From assembly GCF_947631635.1 (NCBI RefSeq), contig NZ_CANRMB010000001.1, positions 248,001-312,000 on the forward strand: 64,000 bases of DNA, given 5' to 3'. Positions 42,686-52,106 of this stretch are shown here, one piece after another. Made by a program: the position numbers and the translations under genes. The DNA comes from an uncultured Dysosmobacter sp. (GTDB lineage Bacteria > Bacillota > Clostridia > Oscillospirales > Oscillospiraceae). Numbering within the stretch: the first letter of the stretch is position 1; each line of letters starts with the position of its first letter. Under the pieces are notes generated by a model. It was not told the origin of the DNA, searched no databases, and worked only from the letters and a program-made list of their open reading frames with translations.

Positions 42686-43975
42686 TCAGGAGGCGCTTTT
42701 TTCCTGCGCCGAAAGCTCTTGCAGCGTCAGGCCCTCGCCGGAGAGGTCGGCCTCCATGAGCGGGGCCACGGGGACGGCCAGATACATGCTGTTGCCGTAT
42801 GTAAAGGCACCGGACGTGACGCCGATGACCTGCCCATAGACGTTCAGCAGAGCGCCGCCGCTGCTGCCCCTGGAGATATCCGCGGTGTTCATGATACAGG
42901 GCAGGGCGTAGCTGTCCACATCGCGCTCCACGGCGCTGATGATGCCGGAGCTGACAGCCAGCCCCATGCCCAGGGGATTGCCCAGGGCATACACCGTGTC
43001 TCCGGCCCGCAGATCCTCCGTGCCCGCCATCTCCAGGGCGGAAAAGGCGGAGGCGGTTTTGCCGTCCGCGGAGGTGCGGGAGACGCGCAGGACCGCCAGG
43101 TCGGCGTCCGGGTCACAGCAGACGACGGACTCCACGGCGTAGGCCTCTCCGGTGGAGAGGATGGCGGCGGCATAGGCGGCGCCCTCAATGGAATGATAGT
43201 TGGTGACAGCAAGGCCGTCGGTGGAGATGAAGAAGCCGCTGGCACGGGCGGAGGGGATCTGCAGGTCGATGTCCCTCTGCGCTGCGTAGACGTTCAGGCA
43301 GAACACGGCGGCGCTGTAACGGTCCGCCGCCTGCCGGGCGGTCAGCTCCGGAGAGAGAAGCCCCAGGGCGCCGGCGGAGGCCTGGGAGCAGACGCCCTTT
43401 TGGATCAGGCGCTCCACAACCGTTTCGCCGCTGCCCTTGTAGGAGAAGGTCAAAGCGTCCCGCATGGCCTGGAACAGGTCTCCCCGGAGCAGAGGGCCGG
43501 AATAGGACCGGGAGACCAGGCCGATGTGCTGAGCAAACACCGCCGCGTGCTCCGCGGCAAAGTCACCGTCCCTGTCGGAGTATCCCAGCATCCGCAGAAG
43601 AAGCGTGCACCAGCCGTCGGCGGTAATGGCGCTGTCAGGGCGGTAGGCCTGAGCGGTGGTGCTGGAGGCCCAGCCCTGTTTGGAGATGTAGGAGATGGAG
43701 GACCTGGCCCAGGCAGGGGCGGTCCGGAAGCCGGCAGACGCCGCTGTACGGGCGGCCTCCTGCTCCGCACCGGCCAGACGGACCAGCAGGACCGCGGCCT
43801 GGGCGCGGGTGGCAGGCTCGTTCAGGGCATAGCTGCCGTCATAGCCCTTGACCAGGCCCAGCGCGGCCAGGGTGTCCGCCGCGCGGGCGGACTCTCCCTC
43901 CAGCGCGGCGGCGGAGGGGGCCGCACCGGCCAGCAGGACCAGCGCGCAGAATATGGAAAGGAGTCTTTTTTTCAT
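42686..43975 (-). CDS. SLH-domain protein fused to a trypsin-like serine protease
   Basis: A 429-residue secreted protein: signal peptide (MKKRLLSIFCALVLLAGAAPSAAA), about three S-layer-homology repeats (~25-200, for example LAALGLVKGYDGSYALNEPATRAQAAVLL) that bind pyruvylated cell-wall polymer, and an HtrA/DegP-like protease domain with His in TNYHSIEG, Asp in DADLAVLRV and Ser in GSSGGALLN. There is no PDZ domain. It would sit on the outer wall surface. ATG at 43975 has GGAGG 6 nt upstream. SLH anchoring needs pyruvyl transferases such as CsaB, interesting next to the partial fusion at the left edge. Confidence 0.88.
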   Translation of the reverse strand: MKKRLLSIFCALVLLAGAAPSAAALEGESARAADTLAALGLVKGYDGSYALNEPATRAQAAVLLVRLAGAEQEAARTAASAGFRTAPAWARSSISYISKQGWASSTTAQAYRPDSAITADGWCTLLLRMLGYSDRDGDFAAEHAAVFAQHIGLVSRSYSGPLLRGDLFQAMRDALTFSYKGSGETVVERLIQKGVCSQASAGALGLLSPELTARQAADRYSAAVFCLNVYAAQRDIDLQIPSARASGFFISTDGLAVTNYHSIEGAAYAAAILSTGEAYAVESVVCCDPDADLAVLRVSRTSADGKTASAFSALEMAGTEDLRAGDTVYALGNPLGMGLAVSSGIISAVERDVDSYALPCIMNTADISRGSSGGALLNVYGQVIGVTSGAFTYGNSMYLAVPVAPLMEADLSGEGLTLQELSAQEKSAS

Positions 43976-44145
43976 GGGGCGCCTCCAACTGTTCAAAGTG
44001 ATGCTATTTTAACACGGTGAGGTGGACCTTGCAAGGCTGTGACCGCTGGACAGACGGGAGAAAATCTGCTACAATCTCCATATAGAGCGATCAGGAGCTT
44101 TTGCCGCGTCCGGCGGCACAATATAAAATAAAGGAGAGATCTCAA

Positions 44146-44802
44146 ATGGAACTGAAAAATATTTTGAGCAAGTGCGACCACACCCTGCTGGCCCAGACAG
44201 CCACCTGGGACGAGATCAAGGCCATCTGCGACGACGGCATGAAATATGAGTGCGCCAGTGTGTGCATCCCCGCCTCCTATGTGAAGCAGGCGGCGGAGTA
44301 TGTGGCGGGCAAGCTGGCCATCTGCACCGTCATTGGCTTCCCCAACGGCTATGACACCACCGCCGCCAAGTGCTTCATGGCCTCCGATGCCGTGGACAAC
44401 GGCGCGGAAGAGGTGGACATGGTCATCAACATCGGCTGGGTGAAGGACCGGAAGTGGGACGACCTGCTGGCGGAGATCAAGGCCATCAAGGCCGCCTGCA
44501 AGGGCAAGCTGCTGAAGGTCATCATTGAGACCTGCTTCCTCACCGACGAGGAGAAGATCAAGATGTGCGAGATCGTCACCGCCTCCGGCGCGGACTATAT
44601 CAAGACCTCCACCGGCTTTGGCGGCGGCGGAGCCACCCGGGAGGATGTGGCCCTGTTCGCCAAGCACATCGGCCCCAACGTGAAGATCAAGGCCGCCGGC
44701 GGCATCGCAAATCTCCAGGACGCCGAGGACTTTATCAACCTGGGCGCCTCCCGCCTGGGCACCAGCCGCATCGTCAAGGCCGTCAAGGCCATGGAGGGCT
44801 GA
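44146..44802 (+). CDS. deoC: Deoxyribose-phosphate aldolase
   Basis: DeoC splits deoxyribose-5-phosphate into glyceraldehyde-3-phosphate and acetaldehyde, the last step of deoxynucleoside use. The 218-residue TIM barrel shows CDHTLL, the [11 protein letters not shown] loop, KVIIETCFL, the Schiff-base lysine in [10 protein letters not shown] and the KIKAAGGI strand. AAGGAGA precedes the ATG. It is 4 nt upstream of deoD, forming a nucleoside catabolic pair near a nucleoside ABC importer. Confidence 0.95.
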   Translation: MELKNILSKCDHTLLAQTATWDEIKAICDDGMKYECASVCIPASYVKQAAEYVAGKLAICTVIGFPNGYDTTAAKCFMASDAVDNGAEEVDMVINIGWVKDRKWDDLLAEIKAIKAACKGKLLKVIIETCFLTDEEKIKMCEIVTASGADYIKTSTGFGGGGATREDVALFAKHIGPNVKIKAAGGIANLQDAEDFINLGASRLGTSRIVKAVKAMEG

Positions 44803-44806
44803 GGGC

Positions 44807-45523
44807 ATGGGCACCCCCCACAACGAAGCCGCCCAGGGCGCGTTCGCCAAGACCGTCCTGATGCCCGGCGACCCTCTGCGGGCCAAATTTATCGCGGAGA
44901 CCTTTTTGACGGACGCCAGGCTGGTGAACAACGTCCGGGGCGTCCAGGGCTATACCGGCACCTATCGGGGAACGCCGGTGTCCGTGATGGCCTCCGGCAT
45001 GGGGATGCCCTCCATCGGCATCTACTCCCATGAGCTGTTCCACTTCTACGATGTGGACAACATCATCCGGGTGGGCAGCGCGGGCGGCATCTCTCCCAAG
45101 CTGAAGCTGCGGGACGTGGTGATGGCCCAGGGCGCCTGCACGGACTCCGACTACGCCCACCAGTACGGCCTGCCCGGCACCTTTGCCCCCATTGCGGATT
45201 TCACGCTGCTGGAGACCGCCGTGGCGGTGGCCCGGCGGATGGGCGTGGAGCCGCCGGTGGGCAACCTGCTGTCCTCCGATGTGTTTTACAACAAGGCGGG
45301 CAACACCATGGACTGGGGCAAGATGGGCGTCCTCGCCATCGAGATGGAGACGGCGGCCCTGTACTGCAACGCCGCCGAGGCGGGCAAGCGGGCGCTGACC
45401 ATCTGCACCATCTCCGACAGCCTTGTCACCGGCGAGGAGCTGCCTCCCGCCGACCGCCAGACCAGCTTCACCCAGATGATGGAGATTGCCCTGGGGGTGG
45501 CCGTGGAGATGGCAGAGAAGTGA
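44807..45523 (+). CDS. deoD: Purine nucleoside phosphorylase, DeoD type
   Basis: A 238-residue hexameric-type nucleoside phosphorylase converting purine (deoxy)nucleosides and phosphate to base and (deoxy)ribose-1-phosphate. Motifs include LMPGDPLRAKFIAETFL, GMGMPSIGIYSHELF, RVGSAGGI, AIEMETAALY and ISDSLVTGE. It starts 4 nt after deoC, so the pair is an operon. Together with the BMP-type importer 1.6 kb downstream it forms a nucleoside scavenging module. Confidence 0.95.
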   Translation: MGTPHNEAAQGAFAKTVLMPGDPLRAKFIAETFLTDARLVNNVRGVQGYTGTYRGTPVSVMASGMGMPSIGIYSHELFHFYDVDNIIRVGSAGGISPKLKLRDVVMAQGACTDSDYAHQYGLPGTFAPIADFTLLETAVAVARRMGVEPPVGNLLSSDVFYNKAGNTMDWGKMGVLAIEMETAALYCNAAEAGKRALTICTISDSLVTGEELPPADRQTSFTQMMEIALGVAVEMAEK

Positions 45524-45623
45524 CCGGATAACGGCATATGGCCCCCGCCCGGCGGGCGGGGGAATGGGGGAAAGACCGTTTGGAAGAGACAATGTCATGA
45601 AGCTAAGTCTTGAACGCACGCAA

Positions 45624-45665
45624 AAAAAGAACCTACCCTGTTTGAAATGGGGTGGGTTCTTTTGC
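45624..45665. terminator. Bidirectional terminator
   Basis: AAAGAACCTACCC pairs with GGGTGGGTTCTTT across a 10-nt loop, with TTTT on one side and A7 on the other, between deoD and the convergent AT-rich gene. Confidence 0.8.
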
Positions 45666-45757
45666 AATATGAATGTAAGATTCCGCACTTTATGTTGCCT
45701 GTTAAGTTAAGAATTAAGAATACAGTATAAAGCTGAGATTTGTTTTTATCCTAATAA

Positions 45758-46741
45758 TCAGAATTCTATGTCGTATTCAAGATATCTTCTCGACTCATTT
45801 TTTGCTTCACTTGCAACCGTTGCATTGCCCGCACATTTCAGCCCTTTTAATACTGCATCGATTTTCATTGCGTCGCTTTCTTTCATGCCGGAAGAATTGC
45901 TGAGTTTTAGCATAAATTTCTGATGGAGCAAAGGTGTCTTCTCGTTTAATCTCATTGAGACGAGTGTTTGAATACTCGGGTCTCTCTGTAGGTATTTTAG
46001 CCAAGGCTTAATGGGTGAGTGTCCGGGAAATTCCATCTCCGCTGCGATTTCAACCGTGGAATACTTCTTCTCCGTGGAATTGTGTTCTGTATCGGCTGTT
46101 GCTGCTACTGCTTTTGCGTGAGCTTTAACCTTCTTCTCAGAAAATGCTGCCTGTTCTTCCTTATAAGTGACTCTAAAGTGTTTTGCGCCAAGATCCTGTG
46201 CAATTTTCTGCAACTCATTTATTCGAGCTATTTTTAAGTAACTGAAATATTCATCCAGCGCTATATATCTATCTCTCTCACTGGGATCAACGTAATAGAA
46301 TTCACAATCGCAATCTGGATAGAACATCAATCCAAATGCTTCAATCGAATCTCGAAAGATGTTCACGATATGTAGTCCCTTTTGGTTAGATGTATAACCA
46401 ATAGACCCATGGCATACTTCTTTTTCGGCGTGTTTTTTGCCCCGGTTCACTATTCTTATGAATTTCGGCATAAGAAAATCCGCATGATCTAGTGAGTCTG
46501 CGAATATTGGCTGCAGGGATTTTAGCTCAAGCTGCCGAGCTTTTTCGCCAGCACTATCTTTTATTGTTTGTGTGCCCTTTTTTACCGCATTTCCCATGGA
46601 CTCCGCAATTACTGAGACATCCGAAAAATCGAACTTACCATCATCATTCTGGTCAACGGCTTGAATTGCATTATCGAATAAGTTTTTGGCGGTTTTTCCA
46701 GCCCCTGAGACTAATGCTTCAAATTTTAATTTTTTCTCCAT
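45758..46741 (-). CDS. AT-rich orphan protein with an EF-hand-like motif (probable foreign gene)
   Basis: A 327-residue protein of no recognised family. Residues 30-41 (DQNDDGKFDFSD) form an excellent EF-hand/dockerin-type calcium loop (D-x-N-x-D-G-x-F-D-x-x-D). A mixed region follows (EVCHGSIGYTSNQKG, CDCEFYYVDPSERDRYIALDEYF), then a Lys/Ala-rich linker (~205-235) and a C-terminal domain. No signal peptide or membrane span is apparent, so it is probably cytoplasmic. Base composition and codon use (ATT, TCT, AAA rich) are far from the GC-rich neighbours, pointing to recent acquisition. It lies between deoCD and the nucleoside importer and has its own TATAAT-containing upstream region. Confidence 0.7.
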   Translation of the reverse strand: MEKKLKFEALVSGAGKTAKNLFDNAIQAVDQNDDGKFDFSDVSVIAESMGNAVKKGTQTIKDSAGEKARQLELKSLQPIFADSLDHADFLMPKFIRIVNRGKKHAEKEVCHGSIGYTSNQKGLHIVNIFRDSIEAFGLMFYPDCDCEFYYVDPSERDRYIALDEYFSYLKIARINELQKIAQDLGAKHFRVTYKEEQAAFSEKKVKAHAKAVAATADTEHNSTEKKYSTVEIAAEMEFPGHSPIKPWLKYLQRDPSIQTLVSMRLNEKTPLLHQKFMLKLSNSSGMKESDAMKIDAVLKGLKCAGNATVASEAKNESRRYLEYDIEF

Positions 46742-47012
46742 TATACGATTCCTCCGAGTTTTAATCTATAATAGGGCTTGTAAATTCTGCGTCATTAACC
46801 TGTAATCGTATAACACTGTTCTTCGTGCAAATTACAACTGCTTTTTCTATTTCAGATATAAATGTATTATATCACCTTTGAAATTAAAGTGATAGGGTGA
46901 TGTAGAATAATTTTGTGTTTTTAGATTAACTTCATGACATTGCTGGAAAAGGACGGCCTTTTCTCCGTTTTGACCAAAATGTTGCAAAATCGAAAACAAT
47001 TGTAAAATCCGG
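46742..47012. other. AT-rich intergenic region between the orphan gene and the BMP operon
   Basis: About 270 nt of unusually AT-rich DNA; it contains a TATAAT on the minus strand (46866-46871), likely for the orphan gene with a leader of about 120 nt. No ORF or clear repeat was seen. Confidence 0.4.
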
Positions 47013-47041
47013 TTGAAATCGGCAGCAGGACTTGATATAAT
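47013..47041 (+). promoter_or_regulatory. Promoter of the BMP lipoprotein gene
   Basis: TTGAAA and TATAAT with exact 17-nt spacing; the transcribed leader holds a CCCCC...GGGGG hairpin followed by AAAATTTTT. Confidence 0.8.
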
Positions 47042-47112
47042 GGCTCCGACCTGGAAAGGTCAAAATCCCCCGCGTGTCGAGGGGGAAAATTTTTAAAGGA
47101 AGGTTGATTCCA

Positions 47113-48276
47113 ATGAAGAAGTTTCTTGCTCTGATTCTCGCGTTGGTCATGGCCCTGTCCCTGGTCGCCTGCGGCGGCGGTGACAAGCCTGCTGAAGAGG
47201 ATCAGAAAGAGCCCGAGCAGACCGCTGAGCCTGCTGAAGAAGGCGCTGAGTTCAGAGTCGCCATGATCACCGACTACGGTGACATCACCGACCAGTCCTT
47301 CAACCAGACTACATACGAGGCCTGCAAGGCTTACTGCGATGCCAACGGCGTGCAGTTCAACTACTACAAGCCCGCCGGTGACTCCACTGCCGAGCGTGTC
47401 GCCATGGTCGAGAAGGCCGTGGACGAGGACTACAACGTCATCGTGATGCCCGGCTTTGCCTTCGGTGAGACCATCACCGAGGTCGCCGACGTGTATCCCG
47501 ACGTCACCTTCATCGCTCTGGACGTGAGCGCTGGCGACCTGGGCGACTACACCCTGCCCGAGAACGTGTACTGTGCTGTGTATCAGGAAGAGCTGTGCGG
47601 CTACATGGCCGGTTACGCCGCTGTGAAGCTGGGCTACACCCACCTGGGCTTCGTGGGCGGCATGGCCGTTCCCGCTGTCCAGCGCTTCGGCTACGGCTAC
47701 GTGCAGGGCATTGACGCCGCTGCCGGCGAGCTGGGTGTGGACGCCTCTGTGGAGTATGTCTATGGCAACCAGTTCTTCGGCGATCCCGACATCACCGCTT
47801 ACGCGGACAACTGGTATCAGACCCTGGGCGTGCAGGTCATCTTTGCCTGCGGCGGCGATATCTGCACCTCTGTGGGCGAGGCTGCCGCTAAGGTCGAGGG
47901 CGCCAAGGTCATCGGCGTCGACGTGGACCAGTCCGGCAATCTGGACACCGCCTATGGCGACGGCATTACCCTGACCTCCGCCATGAAGGGCCTGACCCTC
48001 ACCGTGCAGCACATGCTGTCTGAGATCGCTGCCGGCAACTGGGCCAACTACGGCGGCAAGGTGGAGACGCTGGGCCTGATCTCCGGCGACGACCCCGAGG
48101 CCAACTATGTCCAGATCCCCATGGCCACCACCCAGTTCGGTGAGGGCTTCACGGCGGACGACTACAAGGCCCTGGTGAAGGATATGTACGACGGCAAGAT
48201 TACCGTCTCCGACGACATCAGCGCTGAGCCCGCCGTCAGCAACATCACGGTGGACTATCAGGGCAACATCAAATAA
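47113..48276 (+). CDS. BMP-family nucleoside-binding lipoprotein
   Basis: A 387-residue substrate-binding lipoprotein. The signal peptide MKKFLALILALVMALSLVACGGG ends in a lipobox (LVAC), followed by an acidic linker and the BMP (PnrA-like, periplasmic-binding fold) domain with ITDYGDITDQSFNQTTYEA, DYNVIVMPGFAFGE, HLGFVGGMAVP and VIGVDVDQSGN. Such proteins feed purine nucleosides to RbsA-type importers; the ATPase and two permeases follow 140 nt downstream. The separate strong promoter, terminator and biased codons fit the higher dose needed for a binding protein. Confidence 0.93.
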   Translation: MKKFLALILALVMALSLVACGGGDKPAEEDQKEPEQTAEPAEEGAEFRVAMITDYGDITDQSFNQTTYEACKAYCDANGVQFNYYKPAGDSTAERVAMVEKAVDEDYNVIVMPGFAFGETITEVADVYPDVTFIALDVSAGDLGDYTLPENVYCAVYQEELCGYMAGYAAVKLGYTHLGFVGGMAVPAVQRFGYGYVQGIDAAAGELGVDASVEYVYGNQFFGDPDITAYADNWYQTLGVQVIFACGGDICTSVGEAAAKVEGAKVIGVDVDQSGNLDTAYGDGITLTSAMKGLTLTVQHMLSEIAAGNWANYGGKVETLGLISGDDPEANYVQIPMATTQFGEGFTADDYKALVKDMYDGKITVSDDISAEPAVSNITVDYQGNIK

Positions 48277-48294
48277 GTTCTCCCATGCGGAAAC

Positions 48295-48331
48295 AGAGAG
48301 GACGGGAATCGATTCCCGTCCTCTTTTTTTA
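48295..48331 (+). terminator. Intrinsic terminator between binding protein and transporter genes
   Basis: AGAGGACGGGAATC / GATTCCCGTCCTCT followed by T7. Confidence 0.92.
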
Positions 48332-48351
48332 TAAAATATGCCAAATTTACT

Positions 48352-48380
48352 TTGAAATGCAGGCGCGGATATAGTATAAT
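48352..48380 (+). promoter_or_regulatory. Promoter of the nucleoside ABC transporter operon
   Basis: TTGAAA and TATAAT with 17-nt spacing, nearly identical in layout to the BMP gene promoter. Confidence 0.8.
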
Positions 48381-48416
48381 AAAGGCACAATGACAACGAG
48401 GGGGAGGTCCTGAAAG

Positions 48417-49949
48417 TTGGAATATCCATATGCCGTTGAGATGCTGAATATCACAAAGCGTTTTCCAGGCATCGTGGCCAATGACAATATCACGCTGCAG
48501 CTGAAAAAAGGCGAGATCCATGCCCTCCTGGGAGAGAACGGCGCCGGAAAGTCCACGCTGATGAGCGTGCTGTTCGGCCTGTACAGTCCGGAGGAGGGCG
48601 TCATCAAGAAAGACGGCCAGGTGGTGGAGATCAAGGATCCCAACGACGCCAATGCCCTGGGCATCGGCATGGTCCACCAGCACTTCAAGCTGGTGGAGTG
48701 CTTCTCCGTGCTGGACAACATCATCATGGGCGTGGAGCCCTGCAAGCACGGATTCCTCCAGAAGGGAGAGGCCCGGGAAAAGGTGCTGGCACTGTCGGAG
48801 AAATACGGTCTCCATGTGGACCCGGACGCCCTGGTGGAGGACATCACCGTGGGTATGCAGCAGCGCACCGAGATCTTGAAGATGCTGTACCGGGACAACG
48901 AGATCCTGATCTTCGATGAGCCCACCGCCGTGCTGACGCCTCAGGAGATCAAGGAACTGATGCAGATCATGAAGAACCTGGCGGCGGAGGGCAAGTCTAT
49001 CCTCTTTATCTCCCACAAGCTCAATGAGATCATGGAGGTGGCGGACCGCTGCTCCGTCCTGCGGAAGGGCAAGTACATCGGCACCGTGGAGATCAAGAAC
49101 ACCACCCGCGAGGAGCTCAGCCGGATGATGGTGGGCCGGGACGTGGAATTCGTGGTACATAAGGAACCCGCCAAGCCCGGCAAGACCATTTTGGAAGTGG
49201 AGGGCATGACCGTGGCCTCCAAGTCCCATGACAACAACGCTGTCAAGGGCGTTTCCTTCCAGGCGCGGGCGGGCGAGATCGTCTGCATCGCCGGTATCGA
49301 CGGCAACGGACAGACGGAGCTGGTCTACGGTTTGACAGGCCTGGAGCCTTTGAAGGAGGGCAAGATCACCCTGGAGGGCCAGGATATCACCCACGCCTCC
49401 ATCCGCAGGCGTTCCACCATGGGCATGAGCCACATCCCCGAGGACCGGCACAAGCACGGCCTGGTGCTGGACTACACCCTGGAGGACAACATGGTGCTCC
49501 AGCGGTATTTTGAGCCGCAGTTCGTCAATTCCGCCGGGTTCCTGAAGCGGAAAGCCATTCGGGAGTATGCCGCGAAGCTGATCGGACAGTATGACGTGCG
49601 CTCCGGCCAAGGCCCTGTCACCGTGGCCAGAAGCATGTCCGGCGGCAACCAGCAGAAGGCCATCATCGCCCGGGAGATCGACAAGAACCCGGAGCTGCTG
49701 ATCGCCGTTCAGCCCACCCGCGGCCTGGACGTGGGCGCCATCGAATATATCCACAGACAGATCGTGGCCCAGCGGGACGCCGGAAAGGCGGTCCTGCTGG
49801 TGAGCCTGGAGCTGGACGAGGTCATGGCCCTGTCCGACCGCATCCTGGTGATGTACGAGGGTGAGATCGTGGGCGAGCTGGATCCCAAGGCGACCACGGT
49901 GGAAGAGTTGGGCCTGTATATGGCCGGTGCGAAAAGGGAGGGGAAGTAA
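48417..49949 (+). CDS. Nucleoside ABC transporter ATP-binding protein (two fused NBDs)
   Basis: A 510-residue RbsA/NupA-type ATPase. The first NBD has Walker A GENGAGKST and LIFDEP; the second has a degenerate Walker A (GIDGNGQTEL) and signature SMSGGNQQK, as is usual in this family where only one site is fully active. The TTG start at 48417 has GGGGAGG 9 nt upstream. It energises the two permeases encoded immediately downstream and works with the BMP lipoprotein. Confidence 0.94.
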   Translation: MEYPYAVEMLNITKRFPGIVANDNITLQLKKGEIHALLGENGAGKSTLMSVLFGLYSPEEGVIKKDGQVVEIKDPNDANALGIGMVHQHFKLVECFSVLDNIIMGVEPCKHGFLQKGEAREKVLALSEKYGLHVDPDALVEDITVGMQQRTEILKMLYRDNEILIFDEPTAVLTPQEIKELMQIMKNLAAEGKSILFISHKLNEIMEVADRCSVLRKGKYIGTVEIKNTTREELSRMMVGRDVEFVVHKEPAKPGKTILEVEGMTVASKSHDNNAVKGVSFQARAGEIVCIAGIDGNGQTELVYGLTGLEPLKEGKITLEGQDITHASIRRRSTMGMSHIPEDRHKHGLVLDYTLEDNMVLQRYFEPQFVNSAGFLKRKAIREYAAKLIGQYDVRSGQGPVTVARSMSGGNQQKAIIAREIDKNPELLIAVQPTRGLDVGAIEYIHRQIVAQRDAGKAVLLVSLELDEVMALSDRILVMYEGEIVGELDPKATTVEELGLYMAGAKREGK

Positions 49950-49952
49950 ACC

Positions 49953-51095
49953 ATGAAAAAAGAAAAGACCTCTCTGCTGCGCAACGGTGCGGTCCAGTCT
50001 CTGCTGGCCTCGCTGCTGTGCATCCTGATCGGATTGGTGGTCGGCTATGTGGCGCTGCTTGTGATCAACCCCGCCGGAGCCGGCGAAGCGATCCTGACGA
50101 TCATCAAGAACTTCATGACCTATTCCAAGTCCACCGCCCAGCTGAAATACCTGGGCAGCACGCTGGTCAAGACGGCGCCTCTGCTGATGTGCAGCCTGTC
50201 CGTCCTGTTTGCCTACAAGGCGGGCCTGTTCAACATCGGCGCCGCCGGACAGTATGTGGCGGGCGTGGGCGCCAGCCTGTACTGCGCGCTGGCCTGGGGG
50301 ATGCCCTGGTATGTGTGCCTGCTGGCGGCCATCGTGGCCGGTGCTCTGCTGGGCGCGGTTTCCGGCCTTTTAAAGGCCTACTGCAATGTCAACGAGGTCA
50401 TCTCCTGCATCATGCTGAACTGGATCAGCCTGTATCTGGTGAACATGCTGCTGAGCACGGTGAAGGAGGAGGCCAGCCCCTATACCCTGACGCTTTCCAG
50501 CACCAACCCCGGCGCGATCATGCCCTCCCTGGGGCTGGGCGCACTGTTCAGCAAAAACCAGTATGTGACGGTGGCGATCCCCCTGGCCATCCTCGTGGCT
50601 GTCGTGGTGTGGGTCATTCTGGAAAAGACCAAGCTGGGCTACGAGCTGCGGGCCACCGGCTGCAATAAGTTCGCCGCCAAGTACTGCGGCATGAAGGAGA
50701 AGGAGAACCTGATCCTGACCATGGCCATCTCCGGCGCGCTGGCCTCCATGGGCGCGGCGCTGCTGTACCTCACCGGGTTCGAGCAGTGGCAGTGCACCCA
50801 GTCCGCGGTGCCCGCCATGGGCTTCAACGGCATCGCCGCGGCCTTCCTGGGCGGCCTGAACCCCCTGGGTTCCATTCTCTCCTCCTACTTCATCCAGCAC
50901 ATCACCAACGGCGGCGCTTACGTGGACAAGACCATGTACTCCGCCCAGATCTCTGACTTTATCTCCGCTTTGATCATCTATCTGTGCGGCTTTGTGCTGT
51001 TCTTCAAGGTCACACTGAACGGCTATCTGGACCGCCGGGATGAAAAACGCAAGAGAGCCGAGCAGACTGCTCAGGAAGGAGGGGACGCGGAATGA
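49953..51095 (+). CDS. Nucleoside ABC transporter permease 1
   Basis: A 380-residue permease of the BPD_transp_2 family with about nine membrane segments. The conserved FAYKAGLFNIGAAGQYVAGVGAS and GFNGIAAAFLGGLNPLGSILSSYF are typical of the larger subunit (NupB/YufP-like). It starts 3 nt after the ATPase stop, and its own stop overlaps permease 2 by ATGA. Confidence 0.93.
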   Translation: MKKEKTSLLRNGAVQSLLASLLCILIGLVVGYVALLVINPAGAGEAILTIIKNFMTYSKSTAQLKYLGSTLVKTAPLLMCSLSVLFAYKAGLFNIGAAGQYVAGVGASLYCALAWGMPWYVCLLAAIVAGALLGAVSGLLKAYCNVNEVISCIMLNWISLYLVNMLLSTVKEEASPYTLTLSSTNPGAIMPSLGLGALFSKNQYVTVAIPLAILVAVVVWVILEKTKLGYELRATGCNKFAAKYCGMKEKENLILTMAISGALASMGAALLYLTGFEQWQCTQSAVPAMGFNGIAAAFLGGLNPLGSILSSYFIQHITNGGAYVDKTMYSAQISDFISALIIYLCGFVLFFKVTLNGYLDRRDEKRKRAEQTAQEGGDAE

Positions 51096-52033
51096 TCCTC
51101 CTGCTGCAATATACACTGATCTTTGCCTCTGTGCTGATGCTGGTGGCCCTGGGCGGCTGCTTCTCGGAGCACTCCGGCGTCATCAATATCGGTTTGGAGG
51201 GCATCATGGTCATGGGCGCCCTGGGCGGCGCGCTGATGATGAAATTCATGCCCGCCGGGATGCCGGCCGCCGGGATCATCCTGCTGGTGATACTGGCCGC
51301 CATCGCTCTGGGCGTGCTCTACTCCCTGCTGCTGGCCGTGGCCGCCGTCAACTTCAAGGCGGACCAGACGCTGGTGGGCACCGCCATGAACCTGCTGGGT
51401 ACCGCGGCGGCCACCGTGTTCGTCAAGGCCATGAACACCGCCGAGAGCGTGGACAACGTGTCCTCCATCATCCAGTATATCGAGCCGAAAAAAGCGTTCC
51501 TGGTGAATATCGGGAGCTTTGAATTCAACTGGTTCATGCTGGTGGCCGCCGTTGCGCTGGCGGTGTCCTATGTGGTGCTGTATAAGACCCGTTTCGGCCT
51601 GCGGCTGTGCGCCTGCGGCGAGCATCCCCAGGCGGCGGACAGCGTGGGCATCAACGTGTACAAGATGCGTTATGCCGGCGTGCTGATCTCCGGTGTGCTG
51701 GGCGGCCTGGGCGGAATCGTGTACATCACCGCCGGCGTCAGCGAGTGGAAGTTTGAGAACGGCGTTGCCGGCTTCGGCTTCCTGGCCCTGGCGGTCATGA
51801 TCTTCGGCCAGTGGAAGCCCACCCGCATCGCCCTGGCGGCGCTGCTGTTCGGCTTCTTCCGGGCTTTGGGCAACGTCTATACCGGCTTTGACTTCCTGAA
51901 AGCTCTGGAACTGCCCAGTGCGGTGTACAATATGCTGCCCTATATCATCTCCCTGGTCGTTCTGGCGTTCACTTCCAAGAAGTCCTGCGCGCCCAAGGCT
52001 GAGGGCATCCCCTACGACAAGGGACAGCGATAA
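51092..52033 (+). CDS. Nucleoside ABC transporter permease 2
   Basis: A 313-residue permease, the smaller partner (NupC/YufQ-like) with about eight membrane segments. GCFSEHSGVINIGLEGIMVMGALGGA and the end of the TMD (GFGFLALAVMIFGQWKPTRIALAALLFG) match the family. It ends the operon; a terminator hairpin follows. With permease 1 and the ATPase it completes the importer. Confidence 0.93.
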   Translation: MILLLQYTLIFASVLMLVALGGCFSEHSGVINIGLEGIMVMGALGGALMMKFMPAGMPAAGIILLVILAAIALGVLYSLLLAVAAVNFKADQTLVGTAMNLLGTAAATVFVKAMNTAESVDNVSSIIQYIEPKKAFLVNIGSFEFNWFMLVAAVALAVSYVVLYKTRFGLRLCACGEHPQAADSVGINVYKMRYAGVLISGVLGGLGGIVYITAGVSEWKFENGVAGFGFLALAVMIFGQWKPTRIALAALLFGFFRALGNVYTGFDFLKALELPSAVYNMLPYIISLVVLAFTSKKSCAPKAEGIPYDKGQR

Positions 52034-52067
52034 AAGCAACAATTTGTAATATCGAATCTAAAAAATA

Positions 52068-52106
52068 CCCTCTGTTGTCGAATTTGGCGGCAACAGGGGG
52101 TGTTTT
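52068..52106 (+). terminator. Terminator after the nucleoside transporter operon
   Basis: ACCC.CTGTTG pairs with CAACAG.GGGT, then GTTTTATA, abutting a family 2 repeat. Confidence 0.65.

Noticed and set aside
47041-47112. Purine riboswitch before the BMP nucleoside-binding gene
   Set aside because: The leader is only about 70 nt and has one CCCCC/GGGGG hairpin; conserved purine-aptamer loops are not present.
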